DNA of 36,829 nucleotides from a virus: the IMG/VR virus record IMGVR_UViG_3300031566_000176, positions 1 to 36,829 of that record; one strand, 5' to 3'. A model generated the notes under the pieces. That model was given only the letters and a program-made list of their open reading frames with translations, was not told the origin of the DNA and made no database searches. Position 1 is the first letter of the stretch, and each line of letters starts with the position of its first letter. A program made the position numbers and the translations under genes. Shown here piece by piece: positions 14,161 to 22,777 of the stretch.

Positions 14161-14535
14161 ATGGCTAATCCCCAACGAGGCGAGGTTGAGTTCGTCATAG
14201 AAGGGCAGCCTTATATCCTACGCTATCCGCTTGGCGTGTGCGTCGAGATTATGGCGGAGTTCGAGCTGCCCGACATCGGTGACATTCCGAAGACAAACCT
14301 CTATGATTTGAACACCCTGGCTAAGTTCATCTCATTCGGCATCAGGGGCGGCGGCGGGGATTTGACGGTAGAGCAGGTTCTATCATTGACCGTTCATATC
14401 CAAGAAGCCTACGAGGCAGTTTCAAAGGCTATTGTGTTGGGTCTCGTCGGTGATCGCCCTTTGCCGGAGGAGCCGGTTCCGGCGGAAGCTGGGACTGGCG
14501 AATCGCCCAAAGTCGGGCGGCGGAAGCGGGCCTGA
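14161..14535 (+). CDS. Tail assembly chaperone, short form (G-like)
   Basis: The 124-aa protein (EVEFVIEGQPYILRYPLGVCVEIMAEFEL) matches the small chaperone that coats the tape measure before tube assembly, as gene transfer agent gp10-like or lambda G-like proteins do. It begins 1 bp after the tail tube stop. Inside it, at 14457..14463, lies an in-frame slippery heptamer that would send some ribosomes into the -1 frame and produce a longer G-T fusion (see 14463..14789). Confidence 0.8.
   Translation: MANPQRGEVEFVIEGQPYILRYPLGVCVEIMAEFELPDIGDIPKTNLYDLNTLAKFISFGIRGGGGDLTVEQVLSLTVHIQEAYEAVSKAIVLGLVGDRPLPEEPVPAEAGTGESPKVGRRKRA
14457..14463 (+). other. -1 programmed ribosomal frameshift site, CCCTTTG
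   Basis: The zero frame reads C CCT TTG, so both tRNAs can slip to CCC TTT. This is the X-XXY-YYZ rule for -1 frameshifting in tail chaperone genes, well established for lambda G/GT. After slipping, the -1 frame is open to 14789 and encodes a sensible domain (SWDWRIAQSRAEAG, then LSLDEFWAMT). Confidence 0.7.
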
Positions 14536-14789
14536 GCCTTGACGAGTTCTGGGCTATGACGGTCGTCGAGTTCAACATCGCGGTCGAGGGGGCTGGGCAT
14601 CGGCAGTTGACGGCAGCTTGGCTCGGCGAGGCGATGGCGCGTCAGAAGATGTTGAAGCCGCTGAAACATTATCTCGGCGCATCGACACAAGCGAAACGAT
14701 TAACGGATAAGGAAATCGAAATTAAAGAGCGTGAACACAACGAACTACTGACAGGTCTGAAGGCTGCTGAGGAGCGCAAGCGTGGCTGA
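14463..14789 (+). CDS. Tail assembly chaperone, T domain made by -1 frameshift
   Basis: Read in the -1 frame from the slippery site this adds 108 residues to the first 101 of the short chaperone, for about 209 aa in total. The part just after the shift is Gly/Ser-rich, then WDWRIAQSRAEAGLSLDEFW, the typical opening of T or gp10a domains ('W..al..a...gls..eFw.ltp.El'). It ends in a charged helix (LTDKEIEIKEREHNELLTGL). Independent translation from ATG 14556 is possible but would lose the conserved EAGLSLDEFW. It overlaps the tape-measure start by 8 bp, as in many siphophages. Confidence 0.75.
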   Translation, partial: AGGAGSGGSWDWRIAQSRAAEAGLSLDEFWAMTVVEFNIAVEGAGHRQLTAAWLGEAMARQKMLKPLKHYLGASTQAKRLTDKEIEIKEREHNELLTGLKAAEERKRG

Positions 14790-16653
14790 TCTCGGAAAGC
14801 TCGGCGAGGCACGGGTTGAAATTCGGGCGACAACCGACAAGCTGAGGCGCGATCTCGACCAAGCCAGAACAAAGACGCGAGTAGCTACCAGCGGAATGGA
14901 GAAGAACTGGGAGGGTGTCCGCGTCGGCTTGGCACGTGCGCGTAACGCACTCCTGCTTTTCAACTTCGCACTTACCACCGTCGGTATTTACGTGCTCGTT
15001 CGACAGTTTAAGAAGCTGTGGGACGCTGCAGGTCAGCAGGAGATGGCTCTTGCTCAGCTCGAGGCGCGTATTAAATCGACCGGGGGAGCCGCCGGAAAGT
15101 CGGTCGCCGAACTTCAGGCTATGGCTGCCGGGCTTCAGCAGGTAACGACCTATGGCGACGAGACCATTCTGGCTATGCAGGGTGTTCTGCTGACGTTCAC
15201 GAATATCAAGGGAGACACGGTTAGACAGGCGACTGAGGCGATCCTTGATCTTTCGGCTGCTATGTATGGTGGCACGGCGGGCGGACTTCAGCAGGCGGCT
15301 ATACAGGTCGGTAAAGCCCTTCACGATCCGATTGAGGGCGTTACCGCACTCCGGCGCGTCGGTATTCTGATAACCGAGCAGCAGCGCGAACAGATTAAGG
15401 CGATGGTGAAGGTGGGGGATGTTGCCGGAGCGCAGGCGATCATCCTCAAGGAGCTCCAGACCGAGTTCGGGGGGACGGCGCGCAAGTTGCGGGAGACGCC
15501 CTGGGGGGAGGCAACAGCGCTGGGGAACACTTTCGGAGATACACTTGAGATTCTCGGAAGTAATATCGCCAATATTTTAAGGCCTGCAATCGTTAAACTG
15601 AATAAATCATTGGCTGATTTCAATGCTGGTTTTGATACTGAAAAGTTGAAGGAATTAAGCGAGATAATTGCAAAAATAGGTAAGACGGCAGACGAAGCAG
15701 TTCTCGACCTTGATGAATGGGTAGGCTCCACGAGATATGTAAGTGATCAAGCTATTGATACGACAGTAACTCTTGAAACATTAAGAAATAGCTTAATCCC
15801 GTTCGGAAATAGTTTTGAGAAAGCGGCGGCGGATGTATCTGGATTTAAGGATGCCCTGAGCAATGCCGAGTCAAAGATGTCTGAAACTGCTAAAGTCATT
15901 GGAAAACTATCTATGGTTGTCCCTGATACAGGAGCGATAAGAGAAGAATTGAATGCACTATACCAAGCGCTTGATGATCTTGAACAGAAGGGCAAGGATT
16001 GGGAAATATCTTGGGGACAATCGGTAGCTGACAGTGCTGCTGTCTGGCAGGTTTATCGGGAGGAGCGCGAAAGGATCGAAGATGAACTTGCCGAGATAAG
16101 TGAGCAGGCAACAGAACGGGCGACGGAGAACATAAAGGAATCCTTTGACGATATGACAGAATTTGCGAAGCAGGCTGCCCGAAACATCCAGAACGCCTTT
16201 GCGGACTTCCTGTTCGACCCGTTTGAGAAGGGGCTCAAGGGGATGCTGGAGGGCTTCCTGACGGCTATGAGAAGGATGATGGCCAATATAATGGCGAAGC
16301 AGGTTCTTACCGCTATCGGTCTCGGCCCACTATTGGAGGCGCACGGGGACGTCTTCTCCGGCGGGCGGGTAATGCCTATGGCGCGGGGAGCGGTCGTCAA
16401 TATGCCGACGCTGTTCCCTATGCAGCGGGGGATGGGTTTGATGGGTGAGGCCGGCCCCGAAGCTGTCCTGCCGCTGAAGCGCACCTCCGGCGGCGATCTC
16501 GGCGTCAAGGCGCAGCCAGCGAACATCAGAATCATCAACGCTTTTGCGGACGATCACCTTGCGGACTTTATGAACAGCGCCTCCGGTGAGAGGGTTATCT
16601 TGAATGTCATACAGCGCAACGCCGGGGCCGTCCAACGATTGGTGGGGAGTTGA
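14782..16653 (+). CDS. Tape measure protein
   Basis: The 623-aa protein sets tail length and is expelled before DNA. Visible are a coiled N-terminus (VEIRATTDKLRRDLDQARTK), a hydrophobic segment at about 55-74, the conserved core LKSTGG-like 'ARIKSTGGAAGKSV...LQQVTTYGDE', ALHDPIEGVTALRRVGI, and the usual Gly-rich C-terminal signature GLMGEAGPEAVLPLKR. By the usual 0.15 nm per residue this predicts a tail of roughly 90 nm. The start is GTG 14782 behind GAGGAG. Bases about 15570-16110 are much more AT-rich than the rest of the gene, a sign of mosaic exchange in the middle domain. Confidence 0.92.
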   Translation: MADLGKLGEARVEIRATTDKLRRDLDQARTKTRVATSGMEKNWEGVRVGLARARNALLLFNFALTTVGIYVLVRQFKKLWDAAGQQEMALAQLEARIKSTGGAAGKSVAELQAMAAGLQQVTTYGDETILAMQGVLLTFTNIKGDTVRQATEAILDLSAAMYGGTAGGLQQAAIQVGKALHDPIEGVTALRRVGILITEQQREQIKAMVKVGDVAGAQAIILKELQTEFGGTARKLRETPWGEATALGNTFGDTLEILGSNIANILRPAIVKLNKSLADFNAGFDTEKLKELSEIIAKIGKTADEAVLDLDEWVGSTRYVSDQAIDTTVTLETLRNSLIPFGNSFEKAAADVSGFKDALSNAESKMSETAKVIGKLSMVVPDTGAIREELNALYQALDDLEQKGKDWEISWGQSVADSAAVWQVYREERERIEDELAEISEQATERATENIKESFDDMTEFAKQAARNIQNAFADFLFDPFEKGLKGMLEGFLTAMRRMMANIMAKQVLTAIGLGPLLEAHGDVFSGGRVMPMARGAVVNMPTLFPMQRGMGLMGEAGPEAVLPLKRTSGGDLGVKAQPANIRIINAFADDHLADFMNSASGERVILNVIQRNAGAVQRLVGS

Positions 16654-16654
16654 T

Positions 16655-17272
16655 ATGTCGTATCCGGTGTTCCCCGTCGTGCCCGATCCTGATGGTATCC
16701 TTGAGGTGCTTGAATGGTTGACGGATGTTCACGAGGGATGGTCGGGTGAGGAGCAGCGCGTCAAGCTCCGCGACCAGGCTCGCCGGTATGCCGAGTTCGC
16801 TTTCAGCTTGCATCGTTACGATAAGCCGCTTCTGGATGCGGCGCTCTTCGGGAATGTGGGGCACGAGGACGGGGGCAGCCCCGACTGGCTGAAGTGGACG
16901 GTGCCGGTCTGGTGGGACATGGGGTTCCTGTCTGCCGATCTTCCGGCGGAATCGACGGAGATACCGATTTCGACGCCATACAGGGACTTTCACGGGGGGG
17001 GGCTTGCAGTGGTCATCCGACGGCGGGCGGGGCGTGAGTTCAGCCGTTATCGGGCATTACGTAACGAAGACTGGGAGATCATAACTATATATACCGTGAA
17101 CGAGGGCAGCATCGTAATTGTGGGGGATACCGAGAGCGCCTGGGAGGAGGGCGACCTGATACTGCCGGCCCGGGTCGGCTGGCTCGACCGACCGCTGGAG
17201 GTTGACGACCTGACCGATACCGCCGACGGTTATCGTGGCGCCGCTGCCTTCGAGATGGCGCTGGAGGTCTGA
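16655..17272 (+). CDS. Tail tip protein (distal tail-like), putative
   Basis: The 205-aa protein begins YPVFPVVPDPDGILEVLEWLTDVHEGWSGEEQRVKLRDQ, a common opening of siphophage tail proteins located after the tape measure ('fp..p..p..e.leW.Tdv....sG.EqR.alr..PR'), where distal tail proteins sit. ATG 16655 overlaps nothing and has GGGGAG upstream. The C-terminal half is beta-rich. A role joining tube to hub is inferred from position and the N-terminal pattern. Confidence 0.65.
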   Translation: MSYPVFPVVPDPDGILEVLEWLTDVHEGWSGEEQRVKLRDQARRYAEFAFSLHRYDKPLLDAALFGNVGHEDGGSPDWLKWTVPVWWDMGFLSADLPAESTEIPISTPYRDFHGGGLAVVIRRRAGREFSRYRALRNEDWEIITIYTVNEGSIVIVGDTESAWEEGDLILPARVGWLDRPLEVDDLTDTADGYRGAAAFEMALEV

Positions 17273-17893
17273 ATGCAGTATGAGAGTATAGACGTCTTCA
17301 CAACCCGCACTATTCGCGCCGTCAAGCACGGGAGCGACCCGGCGCTGTTGCTGCTTCGCAACCCGACCGGTGTGGATGTCCGGGACCGCCGCCAGCACCG
17401 CCCGGCAATGGACATGACCTTCGAGGTAATGCTCCAGGGACGGGAGGCTGTGGACAGTTTTAGGACGTTCCTTGAGGCCCGCCAGGGGCGGCTCGTCCCC
17501 TTCTGGCTGCCGAGCTGGGATTATGATCTCAGGTTGGTGGAGGATGTAGAGGGGCCGACGAACCTGCTCGGGATCCGGCGGACGGAGTTCGTGGATAACT
17601 ATCTGATCTCCAATGTTCACCGGGTTCGGCGGTATCTATACTTCTATCGCAGCGGTTATGAAACGGCTCGCTATATCACAACTGCAGAGGTGATCGATGC
17701 TGATACTGAGCAGATAACGGTCGACGAGAACCTGCCAGACGATCCCCTCGGCCCGGACAGTTATGAGACGATCTGCTTCCTGAACTATTGCCGCCTCGGC
17801 AGCGACAGGATTGAGATAAAGTGGATCAACGGCGATAATGCAATAGCAATGATGCCGGTTCACATAATCGAATACGAGCTGGAGACACCGTGA
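17273..17893 (+). CDS. Tail tip protein, DUF2460-like (putative)
   Basis: The 206-aa protein has, at about 48-78, REAVDSFRTFLEARQGRLVPFWLPSW. This matches the pattern 'l..F..aR.Gr..gFwl.dw' of phage tail proteins related to gene transfer agent gp12 (DUF2460). ATG 17273 immediately follows the previous stop (TGAATG). It lies directly before a BR0599-type hub protein, the same order as in gene transfer agents. Confidence 0.65.
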   Translation: MQYESIDVFTTRTIRAVKHGSDPALLLLRNPTGVDVRDRRQHRPAMDMTFEVMLQGREAVDSFRTFLEARQGRLVPFWLPSWDYDLRLVEDVEGPTNLLGIRRTEFVDNYLISNVHRVRRYLYFYRSGYETARYITTAEVIDADTEQITVDENLPDDPLGPDSYETICFLNYCRLGSDRIEIKWINGDNAIAMMPVHIIEYELETP

Positions 17894-18816
17894 GCTACGA
17901 CGAGAAGGAAATCGGCGCCTACACCGGCAACCCGGTCGAGCTTTACAAGTTCGAGAACAGCAATGATCCACCGGATGAGTGGTGGTATGCCAGTGGCGAC
18001 GACACGGTTCTCCTGTATTCCGATACATACGTTCCGATGATGATCTCAAGATCGCAGCTCCGGCTGGCTACGGACATCCGCGGGGACAGCCTGACGGTCA
18101 GGGTCGCGCGCGACAACCCGGTCGCGCTTCTATGGCTTAACTATCCACCTCAAGATTCCATCTGGTTGACGATATATCGGAAGCACCGGGACGACGCCGA
18201 GACGCTGGTGGTGTGGAAAGGTCGCGTGCGGGGAGTGTCCTGGTCGGGCGCGGAGGCCGTCCTGGAGTGCGAGCCGCTCGTCGGTCTGCTGAAACGCCCC
18301 TGTCTGCGGGCGACGTTTCAGTTAGTCTGCAATCATCAGCTCTATGACGATAGGTGCGGATATGGATGGGAAGGGGGAATGATAAATGGACAAGACTCGA
18401 ATGGTGTCTATTTCAAAAATCCCGTTGATCATCCTGGTCCTGCCACTATAACTGACATAGTTGGTAACAAGTATTATAGCGCTGCATTCAGTGCCTATGC
18501 CATAGAATTTGACCCTCCGGCAGATTATCTGTATTTCTTCACGGCGGGATATGCGGTCGATCTGGTCACCGGCGAGCGCCGTTTCATAAAATTCCACGAT
18601 GGCGGTGTGGGAGACGGATACATTGAGCTTTATCAGCCATTCTCAGGGGTCGAGATTGATGATGAGATAGATGTTTATGCCGGTTGCAACCACATAGCGA
18701 ATTCGGCAACTGCAGGAATTGAGGAGAACACCTGCAAATTCAAGTTCAATAACGTCGTCAACTTCGGCGGCTTCCCGGCGATGCCGGTCGTCAACCCGTT
18801 CACGCGGGGGATATGA
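17890..18816 (+). CDS. Phage BR0599 / DUF2163-family tail hub protein
   Basis: The 308-aa protein has the family layout: LTVRVARDNPVALLWL and VVWKGRVRGVSW early, CNHQLYDDRCG in the middle, and AGCNHIANSATAGIEENTCKFKFNNVVNFGGFP at the end. In this family the Cys residues form a conserved set; the homologous gene transfer agent gp13 hub was reported to hold an iron-sulfur cluster, from memory. The central GGMINGQDSNGVYFKNPVD region is AT-richer than the surroundings. It overlaps both neighbours by 4 bp. Confidence 0.85.
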   Translation: MSYDEKEIGAYTGNPVELYKFENSNDPPDEWWYASGDDTVLLYSDTYVPMMISRSQLRLATDIRGDSLTVRVARDNPVALLWLNYPPQDSIWLTIYRKHRDDAETLVVWKGRVRGVSWSGAEAVLECEPLVGLLKRPCLRATFQLVCNHQLYDDRCGYGWEGGMINGQDSNGVYFKNPVDHPGPATITDIVGNKYYSAAFSAYAIEFDPPADYLYFFTAGYAVDLVTGERRFIKFHDGGVGDGYIELYQPFSGVEIDDEIDVYAGCNHIANSATAGIEENTCKFKFNNVVNFGGFPAMPVVNPFTRGI

Positions 18817-20357
18817 TGCCGATACCGTTCTTTTTTCAGGCACTTATTTATGTCGCGACGACTGCGGCGAACTATTACATAAACAAGGGTGCGGCGAAGA
18901 CGAAATCCCCGACGCCCGACCAGTTCCAGATACCGAAGATCGAGGAGGGCAGGGTCATCCCTGTCATATTCGGCACGAGCCTCATCGACGAGCCCCAGGT
19001 GATATGGTTTGGAAATACGGACTTGAATGACGATTGTTATTACGCCGAAGTCTGGTTTGCACTTTGTCACGGGCCGCTCGGAGGCGATGCCGCGGAGCGC
19101 CTTTGGCAGGTGATGGTTGAGGGTAAGAAATACTCCTGGCAAAGGAACTCGAATGACGCCTATGTGAACCTGGAAGGCGCGAAGGACGAGCTTGTCTATT
19201 ATGGACAGATGACAGGGGATTACAATCAGGGGGGCGCGATCTATAGCGGTCAGCTCGACCAGACAATCGATCCGCCCCCAGACTATGACGGCTCCTGGCC
19301 GTCATACCGGGGGGTTGTGATGTTCCAAGGGGGAAGGGGAACGGGCGAACATAACGGGCGGTTCTGGCAGCAATACAGCAACATATTGCCGCCGATGACA
19401 TTCCTGCTGACACGGCTGCCGCACAACCTGACATATAGCGGGGCGGATAATCAATACAAGGTCGAGGCTGTTGCGCCGGGTGACGGGCATTTCGACTCCA
19501 ATCCCGCCGAGATAATCTACGAGATATTGACGAACGCCGTATGGGGCCTGGGGTTCCCGGCAACTTTCATAGACACTGAATCATTTAGAGATGCAGGTGA
19601 ATACCTATATGGCGAGGGCTTCGGCCTGTCCTTGACATACAATCAGCAGGAGTCTGCTGAGGATATGATAATGGACATCCTCGGACATATCGAAGCGGCG
19701 CTCTACACAGACCCGGAGACGGGCAAGATCACAATCAAACTGATACGTTATGACTATAACCCTATTCTGTTGACAGAACTTAACGATGACAATATCATCG
19801 AGGTTCAGGAGTTCTCGCGGCCTTCGCATTTCGATCTTATCAATGAGGTCAAGGTTGAATACAGCGCAAGGGATAAAGTCGTCATAAATCCGGCTACAGG
19901 TTACAGCAGATTTGATTTCCTGCCGAAGATCGCCCAGGCCCAGGAAGCGGCACTCTATTCTCTGCAGGGTGGATTCATCAGCACTAAGAGGACATATAAG
20001 GGCATAACGCAGCCGGAGCTGGCGGCAAGGATAGCGGAGCGCGACCTGAAGGAGCTCTCGCTGCCGCTTGCGAAGGTGCAGTTACTCGCGAACCGTGAGG
20101 CGTATGATCTCAAGCCCGGTGACTGCTTCAAGTTGACCTGGTCACCGCTTGGAATATCGGGACTCATACTACGAGTTGTCAACGTCGATTATGGCCTGCT
20201 CGAGGCAGGACAGATTAAACTGGAGGCAATAGAAGATATGTTTTCGCTTGGAACAGCAGCCTATTCCCCGCCGCCGCCGACGGAGTGGCAGTGGCCTGAG
20301 GTCATTACCAAAGGTTGGGGTTACGCCTGGGGTTACGCCTGGGGAGGGGTAGCCTGA
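18813..20357 (+). CDS. Tail tip / central hub protein (host-specificity-like)
   Basis: The 514-aa protein starts with a hydrophobic segment (FFFQALIYVATTAANYYIN). It then reads RVIPVIFGTSLIDEPQVIWFGN, the pattern of phage central tail tip proteins ('r.iPvvyGt..v.gp.v.w.gd'). Later come SAEDMIMDILGHIEAALY, GKITIKLIRYDY, and EVKVEYSARDKVV with PELAARIAERDLKELSLP, as in the beta-rich hub of J-like and megatron proteins. The end is a short Trp/Tyr repeat encoded by a 12-bp tandem repeat. GGGGGAT precedes ATG 18813. Confidence 0.8.
   Translation: MMPIPFFFQALIYVATTAANYYINKGAAKTKSPTPDQFQIPKIEEGRVIPVIFGTSLIDEPQVIWFGNTDLNDDCYYAEVWFALCHGPLGGDAAERLWQVMVEGKKYSWQRNSNDAYVNLEGAKDELVYYGQMTGDYNQGGAIYSGQLDQTIDPPPDYDGSWPSYRGVVMFQGGRGTGEHNGRFWQQYSNILPPMTFLLTRLPHNLTYSGADNQYKVEAVAPGDGHFDSNPAEIIYEILTNAVWGLGFPATFIDTESFRDAGEYLYGEGFGLSLTYNQQESAEDMIMDILGHIEAALYTDPETGKITIKLIRYDYNPILLTELNDDNIIEVQEFSRPSHFDLINEVKVEYSARDKVVINPATGYSRFDFLPKIAQAQEAALYSLQGGFISTKRTYKGITQPELAARIAERDLKELSLPLAKVQLLANREAYDLKPGDCFKLTWSPLGISGLILRVVNVDYGLLEAGQIKLEAIEDMFSLGTAAYSPPPPTEWQWPEVITKGWGYAWGYAWGGVA
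20316..20344 (+). repeat. 12-bp tandem repeat encoding GYAW
   Basis: TGGGGTTACGCC occurs twice in tandem (20316..20327, 20328..20339) and a third copy is begun (TGGGG). It encodes the aromatic tail GYAWGYAWGG of the tail hub protein. Copy number could vary by slippage. Confidence 0.7.
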
Positions 20358-21292
20358 TGGCGGCGGTGACAGGAGGTAATCTCGGCATCCACCGGGGCTG
20401 GACGAAGGGGGAGGACGACTGGCACAACCTGCCCTTGACCGAGGACGAGTTCTCCGGCGGGATGGAGGGCAACCTTCATAAGCTGGATACGGTCGTCCAT
20501 CTCAGCGTCAAGGACTTCACGAACACCCCCGGCACGGCAACTGTTGGCTTCAGGTATCTGACGGCGGATGCCCCAACGGGTGCCTGGGCCGACCATCCTT
20601 ATGAGATAGCGGTCTGCACTGTCGCTGAACCGGCGGCTTGGATGTTCTATCACGTGAAGGCTGGCTGGCTAATTAACGTCGAGGATGAAGGCAAGATCAT
20701 CATCGCTGGGGTCGGGACTATCAATGTCAATCGCTATGCCCGGCATACGAACGCTCCGAAGACGGTCCCGGTGGTGATAGACCCCGACACGCCCACGAAG
20801 CAGCTCCTGATCGACGTGAGCGGAGTCACGGGTGCGAAGACCCTGACGATGCCGAACAAGGACTTGACGCCCCTGCATTCCGGCGGCGACTCGATGTCCG
20901 GCGATTTGGATATGGACAGTAACGTCCTTCTCGACTCGAGAAATCAAAGCCAAAGTAAAGTGCACGTCGCGGGAGCATCCTCGGCGCTGGGGGTGATTAA
21001 CCTGGCGAATGGGAATGTCTATCATGTCACGCTCGACGGGACTTGGACACCGACGTTCTCTAATTGGCCTTATCACATGGTGGGTGAAACGCCTACTTAC
21101 GATTATGGCGAGGTGCTGGTCATCGTGGTGCAGGCTATAGGAGGTAGTGAGACGATAAACTGGGGCGGCGTTGTTTGGCCGGGAGCCAGCGCGCCGACGA
21201 TGACACCGACGGCTAATAAGGTTGACATTTACAAGTTCAGGTGCTTAGACAGTTCGACCATCTACGGAGAAGTAGTTGGTCAAAATTATTAG
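20357..21292 (+). CDS. Tail fibre protein with a DUF2793 N-terminus
   Basis: The 311-aa protein has at about 12-110 the DUF2793 pattern: GWTKGEDDWHNLPLTEDEFSGGMEGNLHKLD, LSVKDFTNTPGTATVGFRY, APTGAWADHPYEIAV, WMFYHVKAGWLINVEDEG. The middle has a tail-fibre GGDSMSGDLDMDSNVL motif ('G..MtGnLdM.gn.I'), followed by a beta-rich C-terminus that may bind the receptor (inference). ATG 20357 overlaps the stop of the previous gene. Confidence 0.8.
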   Translation: MAAVTGGNLGIHRGWTKGEDDWHNLPLTEDEFSGGMEGNLHKLDTVVHLSVKDFTNTPGTATVGFRYLTADAPTGAWADHPYEIAVCTVAEPAAWMFYHVKAGWLINVEDEGKIIIAGVGTINVNRYARHTNAPKTVPVVIDPDTPTKQLLIDVSGVTGAKTLTMPNKDLTPLHSGGDSMSGDLDMDSNVLLDSRNQSQSKVHVAGASSALGVINLANGNVYHVTLDGTWTPTFSNWPYHMVGETPTYDYGEVLVIVVQAIGGSETINWGGVVWPGASAPTMTPTANKVDIYKFRCLDSSTIYGEVVGQNY

Positions 21293-21302
21293 GAGTTGAC
21301 AA

Positions 21303-21947
21303 ATGAAGCATACATTTAACATTATCACGGCGCTTTTCCTTCTCGCCTCAACTTGCCTGGCGGTGAGTCCAGAGACAAACGAGAACTGGAAGCGATATCG
21401 CTCCGCCGAAATGCAGGGCGGGCAGGCGTCGATATTCTATTATGCAGGCGAGGACACCATCGGCCCGCTCGAGGCGGGGACAGGTGGGGAGATGTCGACC
21501 GGCATCCTGCAGATGCAATGGACGCCGGATGACGCGGGGACATACCCGAATATGACCCTCTCCGACACGCTCGTCAATCACGATCCTCAGTTTTTCGATC
21601 TGTGGGTTCAGCTTGACAGTTCCAGCCTCGGTGGATACGGGGACTATGACAGCCTCGGCTTCGCCAGCATTACGGCGCGGTTCTACTATGACGTAACCGA
21701 TACCGTCTTCGGCTGGCTTGCAGACAGCACGAACCTCGTCGCGTATGACAGCGCTTATACTCATACGATGTATGGACAATGGGTATATGAGGATCGCAAG
21801 GATGTCATAGCCAACTGTCGCGACAAGTGGCTTATCCACCACGTGCGGGTTCCGATGTGCGCGGGCGTGGAGTTCATCATCAAGGCGCACGGCGATGCTG
21901 TGTTGGAATGCACGAGGGTCAAGTGGATATTCGTCTGCAAACATTAA
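21303..21947 (+). CDS. Exported hypothetical protein
   Basis: The 214-aa protein begins with a clear Sec signal peptide (MKHTFNIITALFLLASTCLA, probable cleavage after CLA at 20). The rest is beta-rich, acidic and aromatic, with WTPDDAGTYPNMTLSDTLVNHD. No family recognised. It is the first of three consecutive genes with signal peptides downstream of the tail fibre. SD GGAG precedes ATG 21303. Export would put it on the cell envelope or outside during infection, unusual for a tail-region protein. Confidence 0.7.
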   Translation: MKHTFNIITALFLLASTCLAVSPETNENWKRYRSAEMQGGQASIFYYAGEDTIGPLEAGTGGEMSTGILQMQWTPDDAGTYPNMTLSDTLVNHDPQFFDLWVQLDSSSLGGYGDYDSLGFASITARFYYDVTDTVFGWLADSTNLVAYDSAYTHTMYGQWVYEDRKDVIANCRDKWLIHHVRVPMCAGVEFIIKAHGDAVLECTRVKWIFVCKH

Positions 21948-21961
21948 GTGAGTGAAATGAG

Positions 21962-22777
21962 ATGAAACGATTATCTACATTGTTCCTTACCTGCCTGCTG
22001 GCATTCTCGCTTCTGGGGGTAAGTCCCTGGGGTAGCGGCGGAGAATGGGGGAGCGGTAAGTGGGGGCGGTCGGATTATTTTCCGGGATTCAACCCGGGCG
22101 ATATTGTGGGTCTCACTCTCTGGCTCGATTCCGGTTATGGTGTTACCTACGACGAGTCAAACCGTGTGACCGCTTGGGCGGACAGGTCGGGAACGGTCGG
22201 AAATACAACAGCGGCTGGCGCGGGCTGTCCCTTGTATTCGACTACTGACGTCGTGAACGGCAGACCCGCCTTGTATTTCGTAACGAATGATTATATGACC
22301 ATCCCGCAATTGTTTACAGACATTACGGAAGTAACTGCTTTTATGGTCATAAAGCTTGACAACACTACCACCGATTGTCGTCCTTTGGGTTATGACGATG
22401 ACGGTGGATTGCTCAGGCTTAGATTCAACTATAGTGTGGCAGATCGTGTTTACTGGTATACCTATGATGGAGGATATAAAAGTCATTGCTGGCCAAATGC
22501 TGGTGTAACAAATTGGCATATTTGGACAATCACCATAAAAGAAGATGACAACTTACGTGGTTACGGAGACGGAGTTGAAGCAGCTCTCTCGCCGACAGCC
22601 GTAGGCACGCTGGCAGAAACTGGCATAAGCACAGCAAGACGAATCGGAGCGGATGGTGGTGGTAATTATATGCCGGGATACATTGCCGAGGTCATCATCT
22701 ACTCAAGACTTTTAAGTGCGGATGAAAGGTCGAAGGTTGACACTTACCTGTCAAATAAATACGGGATAACGATATGA
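21962..22777 (+). CDS. Exported protein with a LamG/concanavalin A-like lectin domain
   Basis: The 271-aa protein has a signal peptide (MKRLSTLFLTCLLAFSLLG). It then has PGDIVGLTLWLDSGYGVTYD, VTAWADRSG and VNGRPALYF, and at the end GYIAEVIIYSRLLSADERSKV. This is the layout of the laminin-G-like jelly-roll found in many secreted bacterial and phage proteins ('p..i.gl.lWldas...', 'g.iaEviiydraLs..E...ve.yL..ky'). The domain usually binds carbohydrate. Receptor binding or surface modification are both possible. Confidence 0.75.
   Translation: MKRLSTLFLTCLLAFSLLGVSPWGSGGEWGSGKWGRSDYFPGFNPGDIVGLTLWLDSGYGVTYDESNRVTAWADRSGTVGNTTAAGAGCPLYSTTDVVNGRPALYFVTNDYMTIPQLFTDITEVTAFMVIKLDNTTTDCRPLGYDDDGGLLRLRFNYSVADRVYWYTYDGGYKSHCWPNAGVTNWHIWTITIKEDDNLRGYGDGVEAALSPTAVGTLAETGISTARRIGADGGGNYMPGYIAEVIIYSRLLSADERSKVDTYLSNKYGITI

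Noticed and set aside
14515-14522. CGGGCGG/CCCAAAG near the end of the short chaperone as the slippery site
   Set aside because: In the zero frame these do not allow both tRNAs to re-pair after a -1 slip, whereas CCCTTTG at 14457 does.
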